Shown one piece after another: positions 39,473 to 49,426 of a stretch of DNA of 64,000 nucleotides (its first letter is position 1; every line of letters starts with the position of its first letter). Source of the DNA: Vittaforma corneae ATCC 50505. Lineage: Eukaryota > Microsporidia > Nosematidae. The notes under the pieces were generated by a model, which ran no database searches, was not told the origin of the DNA, and saw only the letters and a list, made by a program, of their open reading frames with translations. A program made the translations under genes and the position numbers. The stretch lies in NCBI RefSeq assembly GCF_000231115.1, contig NW_006889848.1, positions 1 through 64,000 of the forward strand. The letters are read 5' to 3'.

Positions 39473-39906
39473 ATCTTTGCTGTTTAGAGGCTGTGTCTTC
39501 TTTTACTCTTGGCGATGTTCTGAATATGCTCAAAAAAGGATCAGAGACCTATAATGCACTAGCTTCAAGAGTAAAAATTTATGAGTTCGATAGAATTCTG
39601 CAGGCATTCCTCAAATACAATATTTTTGAAGGGTTTAATGATGGACAAATGTATTTGTTTTTTGAGCATATTGAAGGTATTGAAAAATATATTGAAAAAA
39701 TACTTTCTGATATTAGCGAGGAATCTAACGAAGTATCTGGGCATAGCATTTCCTATCCAGTTCGTAAAAAGTTCTATGATCTAATCTGCGATTTTTCTCA
39801 GGATGAGTTTCAATCCAAGACTCAAACGTTGATTGAGCAAAACTTTGAAGGCGATGCAAGAGAGTTCTTTTTGAAAAAACTGCAAACATTTAATAAAATA
39901 AATTAA
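39403..39906 (+). CDS. TFIIIC tau138-like protein A, C-terminal fragment
   Basis: Open frame running from inside the preceding fragment (stop at 39400, so open from 39403) to 39906, without its own ATG or CCC signal. It encodes the likely C-terminus, a helical region (FTLGDVLNMLKKGSETYNAL... , ...YLFFEHIEGIEKYIEKIL). Best explained as the continuation of the gene that starts at 38033 after a one-base deficit in this assembly or a genuine break. Confidence 0.5.
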   Translation, partial: GFNRSVNSSENIENISGEAFEKLNLCCLEAVSSFTLGDVLNMLKKGSETYNALASRVKIYEFDRILQAFLKYNIFEGFNDGQMYLFFEHIEGIEKYIEKILSDISEESNEVSGHSISYPVRKKFYDLICDFSQDEFQSKTQTLIEQNFEGDAREFFLKKLQTFNKIN

Positions 39907-40106
39907 AAGCCAACATTGCTTGTAGTATAGTTAAATAAAGAGTAATGCTTTTATGGAATTAAATTGTTCCTAGTGTTTAGCATTTCAAACAGTTTGGCCA
40001 TTTTCTAACCTTTTAATAGTGCATGCTGAAAAATTGACAATGATCGTTAATTTAAAACTTTGTTTTTAATAATCTCGTATATTTTATTGCTAACTTTCTC
40101 AAGACC

Positions 40107-41511
40107 ATGTGTGAAGAAAAGAAACAACTCAAGGACAAAATCTTTTTCGTATGGAATATATGGAAAACAGATAAGTTCTCTAACAAATAAAGAAATAGAA
40201 GAAGCACGTACAAAGCCTTGGGTTGAAATCCTTTCTCCTGAACAGCTAGACGAGTTTGTTTCAAATTTTACACTTTCTCCATTTCCAAGCTATGTTTCTA
40301 AGAATATTCCAGAAAATTATATAATTAGAATGAATTTACAAGCATGGCGAGCTTATCTCTTTGGGCCTAACTTTATAACTACTAATAAATTCTACTTTCA
40401 AATGGTAGATTACATCGTAACCAATCCCGACCGTGCTCCGTGTAGTTTATTGAGATCGAAATTTAATATTGATCCAAAAACGATGCATTATCTTTGTAAA
40501 AAGCTATCAGAAAGGGGTATTATTGAAGAAATAAAACAAGGGAAAGAAACGGTAATAAAACTTAACAAGGTTAAAGATATGTCAAAACAGAGGAATGATG
40601 AGCATCCTATTTTTAGTGAGGAGAAATCTATTGACGTTTCAAAGATGGTGTTCTACCAAAATATTCCGTTGATTGATCAAATTAAAATGCATGCCAAATG
40701 CCGTGAAAATGGATTAGGTACAAAGGAATTGAATGATATTACAGGAATATCGTTAAAAAATGCGCTAAAACATTTGCAGAAGCTTTGTGAAGCCCATCCT
40801 GATTATTTTAAAATGGTTAATTCAATTGAGCATGGCCACACTACATTTAAGGTGTTTTCAATAGAAAATCTTAATAAAAGAAATCAAAGGAAATTGAAAA
40901 TGATGCAGAAAACTGTGGAAATTGAAAATGATGACCCAGATGTCGATCCAATTTTAACATCAAAAGATAGACAAGAGGTTTTGAAGATTATCGCAAAAAA
41001 ACATGGCCATTTTATCCTTTCAAAGCAAATATTTGAGGAAATATCAAGAATGACAGGGTATCCATATAATATAGATCGCAAAAATCTAATTAGTAATGCA
41101 GAAGCGGCAGGATTGAAAGTGTTTAAACTTTCAGATCCACCAACGAGAAGATATGTGATTGCCTTGCCACATTGCGATGAATCAATTTTAAACCAGTACG
41201 TGTCTGCACATGAATCTATACCGAAAAATGAATCAGATGAGGAGAACAAATTCTATAAAAGCGTTAAAAAATATTTTATGAACATCAGCAAATGCATTAT
41301 AGCTGATAATGGATACTGTGATAATTCGGACATAAACATCGGTATTCTTTATGAGCATATCAAAGAAATACACAGGACTAACAATTCTAAAAAAAAATCA
41401 AAAGTAAGAATAATACCGTTATTCATAATATTAATAAGACTACCAATAGTACTATTGATGAGTTTAATATTCGTTTTATACAGTTTGATTATCAAACTGT
41501 TATGTCAATGA
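40107..41511 (+). CDS. TFC3: TFIIIC B-block subunit (tau138/Tfc3-like) protein B, N-terminal fragment
   Basis: Contains a B-block-type winged helix ('TNPDRAPCSLLRSKFNIDPKTMHYLCKKL' in parts, ending SERGIIEE), a second winged helix (LGTKELNDITGISLKNALKHLQKL) and a third module ending 'DPPTRRYVIAL', in the order of the GTF3C1/Tfc3 N-terminal half. Tfc3 recognises the B-box of tRNA genes. The first ATG (40107) leads into the correct frame only if one T of the T5 run at 40143-40147 is extra. The last ~40 codons, after the A9 run at 41389-41397, are an off-frame hydrophobic tail. Confidence 0.6.
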
Positions 41512-42602
41512 AATTAGAAACTTTCTTCAAAGTTACGAAGATTAAAAGACCAAACTTCCTTACAAAATGTGCCTTTGAAGTTTTTCAAAAAATTCCTGAT
41601 AAATTTTCCATTGATAAGTCAAATTGTGAATGTTTATTTATAGGTAATTTTGAGCCTAAAAAATTGAATTCTTCCATTTTTACTATAATTGAGGAAATGA
41701 AATCAATAAGCGTAAACGACTTAATGTCTTTAATTTCACATGAATACCAGGAAGTCATTAGAGAAGCCTCAAATCCATTTAGATATTTAGGAAAGCTTCA
41801 GAAACTTGAATTCAAAGGACTTATTGATATAGAAACTGACAATGAAAATAGAATTTACATCCGAATATCCAAAGATCCAACCAGTAATACTACTTTTCAA
41901 TATAAAAACCTATCATTTGCACAAACACCCTTAAATTACAATTCAAGGGCTGAGTTCGTTCAACATTTCCAAAAGTGTTCTAAAGAAGATTTCAAAAGCA
42001 AAGCTGAAAGTATTTTGCCAACAATTTTCAGTAGAGCTGAGCAAAAATCAATGAAGAAATACATCAGCCTATTTTTAAAAGAAGAAAATATTAGTACACA
42101 AAACAATACAGTTGTAAGAAAAGGAAATAGTTTATATCTTCAAGAACATCAGTTTGAATTGTATTTAAAGATTAAAAAAGCATTGATATTTCAGTTACCG
42201 ATTAATTTTAAAATATTGACAGGATATGAAAATATTGATATTGAAGACGTTTTAGAATACATGGTAAGTCATGGTATTGCCTCAGGATATCGTTCACTCT
42301 CCTCACTCTCTAGAATGTATCTTAACAACAAATTTAAGTCATTCTTAGGTGACTTAATTCCTGAACCATCTTCAACACTTGTGGATGATCATAAATATTT
42401 TAAGATTGTGTTTCCAAAAATATTTTCGATTGTGAATGAGCTTGGTTCTATTGATTTTGAGCAATTGGTTGTCAAATCTAAATATTTTGAACCATTTGAG
42501 ATTAGAATGATTCTTCACGAATATTCCAGCTGTTTTTCAATCAGAAAGGTCGATGAATTTGAATTTATCAGCATAGCTAACATTCAAGACCCTTTTGATT
42601 AA
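41389..42602 (+). CDS. TFC3: TFIIIC tau138-like protein B, C-terminal fragment
   Basis: Continues the preceding gene in the -1 frame after the A9 run at 41389-41397. The frame is open from there through an Asn/Thr-rich linker into 'MSMKLETFFKVTKIKRPNFL..' and a ~360-aa helical region (winged-helix-like modules such as 'SISVNDLMSLISHEYQEVIREA...YLGKLQKLEFKGLIDIE'). Together with 40107-41388 the product is ~830 aa. No start signal precedes the internal ATG at 41502, which argues against an independent gene. Confidence 0.55.
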
Positions 42603-42803
42603 TCTAGAAATTACATTTCAATCATCTATTATGTTTATAACATCTGGACTGAGTATTTTTACATCATTATTGTGGAATTTTAACGAAGTATTTCAACAAA
42701 TGTATCATTTCCATTTGGCTAGTGTTAATATTCATAAATAAAATTTATATAATCTCTTGATTTTCATACATTTTTGAATAAAAATTTTCACTGACCCAAC
42801 CCA

Positions 42804-43595
42804 ATGGCCAGCCAAAGTTTATCTTTTGGAGATCGATTTGCAAGAAAGATTCAACTTGAATACCCAAAAGAACTTATAAATGAGTTAAGAGAAATGGTAG
42901 CTATAAAGAGTCCCTGTTTTATCTATGGTGAATGTGGAAAGACTGTACTCATCAAAAGCTGCTTTCCCGACGTTAAAGTTTATGATACCAGAGAAATTCT
43001 AGAAACAAAGAATATTAGCGGATTTTATTCAATTAGAAATAACACCCTTGAATACACTAATGGCATACTTATTGAAGCTATGCTTAAAGGGTATAAAATA
43101 TGTTTTAAGAACATTGATGCTAATCTGAGTCTTTTACAATACCTGAAACCGGTTATAAGGAATCGAAAAATTGTAAATTCGTTCGGAGATGATATATTTG
43201 CTAGTGATGATTTTAGAATATTCTTTACTTGTAAAGAACCACTTAAGGTAAAGAATGTCATCTTTATTGGACCAATCCGATTTACTCTTGAATCTACACT
43301 TGCTCTATTTAAGGATATTTCTTGTAGTTTTGAGGTCCATAAACCGCTTAGCTCTATACTTCTCAACGTTCTTGATTTTATGCTAAAGAATCGGAATGAA
43401 AGATGTCCAAGAAATGATGGGTTAGCGTGCAGTCAAATATGTTTGAAGGATGAGCTTAAATGTGACTGTCTCAATAATAAAACTAACTATCTATGTAGTA
43501 AGCATTTTAGAAAGATGCACGAATTGAGTGATATTCTTCATTTAGAATATGAAAATGGAAATGCGTTTCGTCTGGTTTGTATCAGGGAATGGTAA
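42804..43595 (+). CDS. MDN1: Midasin fragment 1: N-terminus and AAA1
   Basis: 263 aa. Start follows CCCA. A shortened P-loop (YGECGKT, near 42927) marks AAA1. Sequence ends in 'RLVCIREW', resembling the 'R..slRDll.W' helix that closes AAA modules; the frame then hits TAA, while the -1 frame continues as 'NVFLRHES'. One missing base in the GG at 43591-43592 restores continuity. Confidence 0.7.
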   Translation: MASQSLSFGDRFARKIQLEYPKELINELREMVAIKSPCFIYGECGKTVLIKSCFPDVKVYDTREILETKNISGFYSIRNNTLEYTNGILIEAMLKGYKICFKNIDANLSLLQYLKPVIRNRKIVNSFGDDIFASDDFRIFFTCKEPLKVKNVIFIGPIRFTLESTLALFKDISCSFEVHKPLSSILLNVLDFMLKNRNERCPRNDGLACSQICLKDELKCDCLNNKTNYLCSKHFRKMHELSDILHLEYENGNAFRLVCIREW

Positions 43596-44428
43596 ATGTG
43601 TTTTTAAGGCATGAATCAAAAATACTGTCAGAATTCTTAATGGTAGTACCCACCTCACCAAATCTTCCAAATATGCTTTTTGCCAAGACAATTCCTGTTG
43701 AGAGTGCACTGAATAGTCTCATTTTGAATATTTCAATAAAAAAACCAACATTGTTAGTTGGAGAAACGGGTGCAGGCAAGACTGCATTAGTTCAGTATCT
43801 GTGTTCAAACTCAGAGCATTTCTTTGGATACAAAGTATCATTGAAGATTATTAATATGTCTATGGATTTTGATGGGTTTGATTTGATAGGTGGGTATCAT
43901 TCAATTGATTTGGATCAAAAAATCAAAGAAATGTACACAAAAATCCAATTGGAGATTCCAAGATCATTAAATAGACGAAATATTCTCGAACAGTTATTGC
44001 TGAAATTGACAACGGGTTTGAGTAGCAAATTTGATATTGACACTAATATTAGTAATACTACAACTAGTAACTGCATTCAATCTATGATCAATGAGGTGAA
44101 GCTTTATTTAAGTATCTTGGATAAAAAACTACCTTTTTATTTCAGAGATGGGGCATTAACTCAAGCTATGAAGAATGGTACTTGGGTATTGCTTGATGAA
44201 ATCAACCTGAGTTCTGATGAAACCCTTAATCTTATTGAAGCCATCCTATCAAAGGATGAAATGATTCTTTACGAAAGTGGCGACTTTACTCCAATCAAGA
44301 TCCATCCTAATTTCATGATATTTGCTTGCATGAATCCTCACGGTGATTTTGGAAAGAAGAAATATGACAGTTCTGTCTTCAGCAAAATAGTATTTTATGA
44401 TTTTAGCTTTAGTCTAAAAGTGCATTAA
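43577..44428 (+). CDS. MDN1: Midasin fragment 2: AAA2
   Basis: 283 aa. Walker A GETGAGKT (near 43760), 'MDFDGFDLIGGYHSID', Walker B-type 'WVLLDEINLSSDETLNLIEAIL' and sensor region 'HPNFMIFACMNPHGDFGKK' identify an AAA2 module of midasin. The frame ends shortly after an A4 run (44416-44419); the +1 frame continues 'KSVVQSITRNLIEEVD..' with no stop. Confidence 0.8.
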   Translation: MYQGMVNVFLRHESKILSEFLMVVPTSPNLPNMLFAKTIPVESALNSLILNISIKKPTLLVGETGAGKTALVQYLCSNSEHFFGYKVSLKIINMSMDFDGFDLIGGYHSIDLDQKIKEMYTKIQLEIPRSLNRRNILEQLLLKLTTGLSSKFDIDTNISNTTTSNCIQSMINEVKLYLSILDKKLPFYFRDGALTQAMKNGTWVLLDEINLSSDETLNLIEAILSKDEMILYESGDFTPIKIHPNFMIFACMNPHGDFGKKKYDSSVFSKIVFYDFSFSLKVH

Positions 44429-47261
44429 GTCAGTTGTTCAAAGTATCACTCGCAACTTAATTGAAGAAGTAGATTCTATTTCTGAGTTCTATTTTGAATT
44501 TAAAAAAAGATTAGCAAAAAGAGAATATACAAATATCATAGAGCCTTTAGTTTCAGGAAGGACATTTTGCCGAGCTTTGCATTATATTCTTCAAAATAGA
44601 AATAGTAACACTGCCATTTACGATGCTTTTAATTTACTCTTCTTTACTCAGCTTGATCTATCTTCTAAAGCCAGTGCACTTCAATTGTTTAAAACTTACT
44701 TCAAGACAATTACAGAGAATACAACATTCTCAGATATTTACGATTTGAATGGATACATTATAACGCCCAAGACTAGATTGCACTTCAATGACGTAGATTT
44801 TGCGATAAGGGCTAACTTACCCATTCTTATTCAAGGTGATACCTCTACTGGTAAAACCAGTATGATTTATGCTCTGGCTAGTAAATACGACAAAAGAGTA
44901 ATTAGAATAAATAACCACCGTCAAACAGAAAGTTCAGATTATATAGGAAATTACACAGCCAGCAGTGAGGGAATATATTTCAGACCAGGTCCTTTGATCA
45001 CAGCTATGAAGAATGGGCACTGGATTATCCTTGATGAATTAAATCTAGCATCCAGTGATGTGCTTGAAGTACTAAATAGACTTTTAGATGATAATAAAGA
45101 ATTATACATTCCTGAAATTGATGAATGTGTAATTCCTCATTCTAATTTTCGATTGTTTGCTACTCAGAATCTAAATTATGGTGGTAGGCACGGACTAGCT
45201 AAAAGTTTCAGAAATAGGTTTATTGAAATATTCTTTTATGAAAAAGATGAAAATGAAATGGCCGAAATACTTGAAAGGTCGTGCAAACTTCCTAGATCCT
45301 TCATAAAGTATATTATGCTTATTTATACTTCATTAAAAGCTGAAAGGACTCTTAACAGTTTTATAACCCTAAGAGACTTATTTAAGTGGGCTAAGAGACA
45401 GCCAGGAGATTATTATGAATTATACACAATAGGTCTAGAGATAATTCTTGAAAGACAAAGAAATAAAGAAGACAGAAAGAGGGTGCTTGAGGTATTTAAC
45501 GATTCGTTTTCAGACAGAATGCGATTTGAAAAGAGGAAGTATTATGATTTATATCAAATTGATTTGAAGAATGCTAGCCTGAATGATAGTATAATTAATA
45601 ACAGCAACAATTCGCTTATTTTTACTAGATCATATGTGAAGCTCATTAATCTCATTTATAAAGCTTGGATTAATTTGGAGCCTGTCCTTTTAATTGGAGA
45701 AACAGGCATTGGTAAAACTAGAGTTTGTGAGGTTGTTTCTTCTATGCTTTGTCTAAACTTAAGAAGCATAAATTTATACAGTGGTATTGAGAGTTCTGAT
45801 TTTATTGGTCATCCTTATTTTGAGAAAGGAAAGATACATTGGATGGATGGACCACTTGTAAAAGCTATGAATGATGGAGATGCATTCTTGATTGATGAGA
45901 TCAATTTAGCCGAGGATTCTGTTCTTGAAAGATTGAATAGTGTACTTGAGGATAAAAGATATTTGTTTATACCTGAGATAGATAAGGAAGTGTATGCTCA
46001 CAGTAACTTTAGGATAGTTGCTACAATGAATCCAAGTGGGGATTTTGGAAAGAGAGAGCTAAGTCCAGCCTTGCGAAATAGATTTACTGAGATATATTTT
46101 GAACTTGAGCCTGATGAGTATTATGAAATATTTGACAAGTTTGTTGAGAAAGCATGTTGTATTACAAACAAAAATGATGAAAACAGCGTGAATTTAAGAT
46201 ACTTTAAGGACAGATTTAGAATGTTAAAGGATATGAGTGTTAGAAAGATAGAATTGTTATGCTCGCATATTAGAAATATCTTAATTAGAAATAATAACGT
46301 TGAGAGCAATCAAACTGAAGATAATACGGTTGAGAATAGTAAAATGGGAAGAATAATCGAATTAAAAGGGTTTAATTCAGTAGAAGAAATATGGGAGGAT
46401 TGTTTAGAACTAATAGGACATATGCCATCTATCGATAGATCAGTAAATACTAAAGTAGATGATAAGCACTTATTTGGTGTACATCCATACTACTTAAGAA
46501 TACACGCTAATACTCTATCAGATACTATGTATTCATTCAACTCTATCACTTCTCAATTAAATTTGAAGAGGATTCTTAGAGGATTAACTACCAATAAAGG
46601 AATACTTCTTGAAGGTGAGCCGGGTGTGGGAAAGACCAGCATTGTACATCACATTGCCAAGATTCTTTCTATTCCTATCTTAAGAATAAATCTTAGCGAG
46701 CAGACTGAGATGAGCGATCTTCTTGGGTCTTATATTCCAGTGGGTGATTCTATTAGTTTTATGGAAAGCCATATGGTAGAATTTCTAAAAGAAGGAAGGT
46801 GGATTATTTTAGACGAAATTAATTTGTGTACACAGAGTGTAATTGAAGGATTGAATTCTATATTAGATCATAGAAAGAAGATTGAAGTAAACGGAAAAAT
46901 AGTATACGTGCATAGTAATACAAGGATATTTGGAACAATGAATCCCTGGAATAAAGAGAATGGTAGAAAAAAATTACCTAAGAGTTTTCTAGATAGATTT
47001 ATTGTGATTAGGATGAGTGGTTATACAATAGAAGACATAAGAACAATACTAAGCGGAAGATATGGGCCTTCATATTTATTTGATGAGAAGCTGAGTTTAA
47101 GAGGGAATATCAAAGCAAATGAGTTAAACAAGAATAGTATGACTAGTACTAACATTACTAATGAATGCTATCCTATATCTTATTCATTTGAACCAAAATC
47201 TAACTATTTTGATATTAGCTTTGGTAGCATTCTTTTAAATAGTAAAAATGTCCCCCAATAA
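44418..47261 (+). CDS. MDN1: Midasin fragment 3: AAA3, AAA4 and AAA5
   Basis: About 948 codons from the A4 junction. Three P-loops are visible: GDTSTGKT (near 44835), GETGIGKT (near 45695) and GEPGVGKT (near 46613). Each is followed by a 'W.i.LDE.NLa....e.LN..LdD' Walker B block and 'hs.fR.fatmNP....GrK.L..sfrnRF', the classic midasin repeats. It ends a few codons past the A5/C5 stretch at 47244-47256. Confidence 0.93.
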   Translation, partial: KCIKSVVQSITRNLIEEVDSISEFYFEFKKRLAKREYTNIIEPLVSGRTFCRALHYILQNRNSNTAIYDAFNLLFFTQLDLSSKASALQLFKTYFKTITENTTFSDIYDLNGYIITPKTRLHFNDVDFAIRANLPILIQGDTSTGKTSMIYALASKYDKRVIRINNHRQTESSDYIGNYTASSEGIYFRPGPLITAMKNGHWIILDELNLASSDVLEVLNRLLDDNKELYIPEIDECVIPHSNFRLFATQNLNYGGRHGLAKSFRNRFIEIFFYEKDENEMAEILERSCKLPRSFIKYIMLIYTSLKAERTLNSFITLRDLFKWAKRQPGDYYELYTIGLEIILERQRNKEDRKRVLEVFNDSFSDRMRFEKRKYYDLYQIDLKNASLNDSIINNSNNSLIFTRSYVKLINLIYKAWINLEPVLLIGETGIGKTRVCEVVSSMLCLNLRSINLYSGIESSDFIGHPYFEKGKIHWMDGPLVKAMNDGDAFLIDEINLAEDSVLERLNSVLEDKRYLFIPEIDKEVYAHSNFRIVATMNPSGDFGKRELSPALRNRFTEIYFELEPDEYYEIFDKFVEKACCITNKNDENSVNLRYFKDRFRMLKDMSVRKIELLCSHIRNILIRNNNVESNQTEDNTVENSKMGRIIELKGFNSVEEIWEDCLELIGHMPSIDRSVNTKVDDKHLFGVHPYYLRIHANTLSDTMYSFNSITSQLNLKRILRGLTTNKGILLEGEPGVGKTSIVHHIAKILSIPILRINLSEQTEMSDLLGSYIPVGDSISFMESHMVEFLKEGRWIILDEINLCTQSVIEGLNSILDHRKKIEVNGKIVYVHSNTRIFGTMNPWNKENGRKKLPKSFLDRFIVIRMSGYTIEDIRTILSGRYGPSYLFDEKLSLRGNIKANELNKNSMTSTNITNECYPISYSFEPKSNYFDISFGSILLNSKNVPQ

Positions 47262-48915
47262 CTATGCTATTCCTCACTCTCAAATACCCCAAATTGAATT
47301 GCTACTGAAGTGTATTTCTAGTAATATTCCTGTGATTTTGCTAGGAAATAGAGGTAGGAATTCTCTCTTGAATTTTATTTCATCAATCTTTTCTTTAAAA
47401 ATGGTTCAAATTGATTGCCACAAAGACACTGACATATTTGATTTACTAGGACAATACAGAAAGGCTGAGAATAGTACAGATAGTATTGATATCAATAATA
47501 ATAATGGCAACTGTCTACTATTTGAATGGTGTGATGGCCTACTAGTTAAGTACATCAAAGAACCATCTTTAATAGTCTTTAACAATCCTGAAATGGTTGA
47601 TAAATGCGTCTTTGATCGTTTAAACTCACTCTTCGAAGATGATCGTAGAATTAATGTTTATGAAAAGGTAGAAGACACTTTTATAAATATCCACCCTCAA
47701 GTTAAATTTGTATTGTGCTGTGATAATGTCTGTGGATTGTCACCAGCGCTTATTGACAGATGCTACATAATTGAACTATGCGAAAGATATTCATATATCG
47801 ACCTATACAAAATTTTTACTACGGCTAGTAGCAGTGATATTAGAACTGAAGATATCTTAACAAGCATTAGCAATGATTGTATGAAGAAACTCAAGTCAAA
47901 TGCCAACGACACTCTTTTTAAGGAACTGATTGGTACTGAATCTTATATTAACTGTTCCTCTTTGGACATTGATATTAAAAAATTCTCTATTTTAGGAACA
48001 TATCCTGCCTACTTGAATAGGAGTCTTAATATTTACAATACTCTTATTGAATCTGAAATACAATATATGTTTAAGTTGGAAATGGAAGAGTATGTTCCTT
48101 GCAACACTGATCTTTTGAATGTATACAAAGAAATTAGTTCGTATTCTACCAAGCTACCTACAAGATATTCTGATGTTATAGAAATACTTACAAAGAGTCC
48201 TAGCATTACTTCATTTATCAAGTCAATGGTGTTTATTCATACTAACAGCTATAGTAGTAATAATGTAAATGACAGTACTGAAATTAATAAGATATGTTGT
48301 AAGAGTGTTTCCAATACTATTTATGATTTAAAGGTTAAGTTCATCAAGGATTTACCTATAAAAACACTTTCTCAGTTCAGCGATCTTCTATATTTTGCTA
48401 AAAATATATCTAAGATATCAATTGATATATTTGATGACAATTTTTGCTATGAAGCTGCTTTATCAAATTTTTACAAGCTACTAAACGACTATGATCCTCT
48501 GCATCTTATACGAAGTGAATTGATTAATGAGAAGATTAGGAAACAGAATGATATTAAAAAAACAATCTCAGATACTGCTATAAGTCTGTACAAATATGGA
48601 AGGGGGGATGTTGCATCTCTTATCGATGAATTTAATAATATTTCTAAGAAGTATACTTCATCTTTGTCTAAAATAGACAATCTACTGAAAAGAGACTATG
48701 AAAAATTCAAAGATATTATTCATTCTATTACATTTTGTGAATATCTTAATAATAGGGAATTAAGAGTATTCTTAGAAGATTTTTCAGACTTGCATGATTA
48801 TTTTCTTACATATTTATTTTCAAAGAGAAGTGAGTGTACAAGATGCTATTGTATGGACAAAGAACAATACTATTCGATCAAAACAATGTTCTATAAGACT
48901 TATTCACAAGTATAA
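47248..48915 (+). CDS. MDN1: Midasin fragment 4: AAA6 (degenerate) and linker
   Basis: 555 aa. The sixth module has a broken P-loop (GNRGRNSLL), as AAA6 in midasins is often non-hydrolysing; 'LLGQYRKAE', 'LVKYIKEPSLIVFNNPEMVDK' and 'HPQVKFVLCCD' follow the same order as active modules. The rest is the start of the helical linker. The true frame leaves this one around the A4 run at 48880-48883. An ATG at 47248 lies by chance in the junction; no CCC precedes it, only CCCCC after it. Confidence 0.8.
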   Translation: MSPNNYAIPHSQIPQIELLLKCISSNIPVILLGNRGRNSLLNFISSIFSLKMVQIDCHKDTDIFDLLGQYRKAENSTDSIDINNNNGNCLLFEWCDGLLVKYIKEPSLIVFNNPEMVDKCVFDRLNSLFEDDRRINVYEKVEDTFINIHPQVKFVLCCDNVCGLSPALIDRCYIIELCERYSYIDLYKIFTTASSSDIRTEDILTSISNDCMKKLKSNANDTLFKELIGTESYINCSSLDIDIKKFSILGTYPAYLNRSLNIYNTLIESEIQYMFKLEMEEYVPCNTDLLNVYKEISSYSTKLPTRYSDVIEILTKSPSITSFIKSMVFIHTNSYSSNNVNDSTEINKICCKSVSNTIYDLKVKFIKDLPIKTLSQFSDLLYFAKNISKISIDIFDDNFCYEAALSNFYKLLNDYDPLHLIRSELINEKIRKQNDIKKTISDTAISLYKYGRGDVASLIDEFNNISKKYTSSLSKIDNLLKRDYEKFKDIIHSITFCEYLNNRELRVFLEDFSDLHDYFLTYLFSKRSECTRCYCMDKEQYYSIKTMFYKTYSQV

Positions 48916-49426
48916 CAACAAGGAAGCAGTGGATTGTAACAGATTGCTAGATGTTAATCATTTTGAATTCTGCTTGAAACCACAGTATTCAAAATATCTA
49001 TTTTACACTATTACTGATAAGACGAGTAAGCATATTAACAGTATAAAGAGAAAGTTAATAGTTGAAGCTATAGCATTTGATGAGTTATTACTACATTTAC
49101 AATCAAAATCTACCAATGATCAAATTATAAATAGTGAAAAAGAGTGCATTGAAGATGCAGATGTTAAGAAATGCTTTGAGGGTGCAAGCAAAGGAACGGT
49201 CATTCTCGATTCTTTTACTGAAGACGAGATTGATGACTGTATTGCTCATTTATTTCCAACTAAGACTATCGCTAGGGTAATTGAAAGGAATTCAAATACA
49301 ATAGTTTTGGGTGAGGATGCCATTGCTCTATTTTCAAGCATTCCACACGGAATACTCCTATCTATTCAGAATTTAAAGTATTTTTTCCACCCCAGAACAG
49401 ATTATCAACGAATTACATACCATTAG
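48794..49426 (+). CDS. MDN1: Midasin fragment 5: linker
   Basis: The coding part starts near 48880; upstream codons of this frame are off-frame reading of fragment 4. It encodes ~175 aa of helical linker ('KYNNKEAVDCNRLLDVNHFEF...'). It changes to the +1 frame at the T6 run 49381-49386. Confidence 0.65.
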   Translation: MIIFLHIYFQREVSVQDAIVWTKNNTIRSKQCSIRLIHKYNNKEAVDCNRLLDVNHFEFCLKPQYSKYLFYTITDKTSKHINSIKRKLIVEAIAFDELLLHLQSKSTNDQIINSEKECIEDADVKKCFEGASKGTVILDSFTEDEIDDCIAHLFPTKTIARVIERNSNTIVLGEDAIALFSSIPHGILLSIQNLKYFFHPRTDYQRITYH

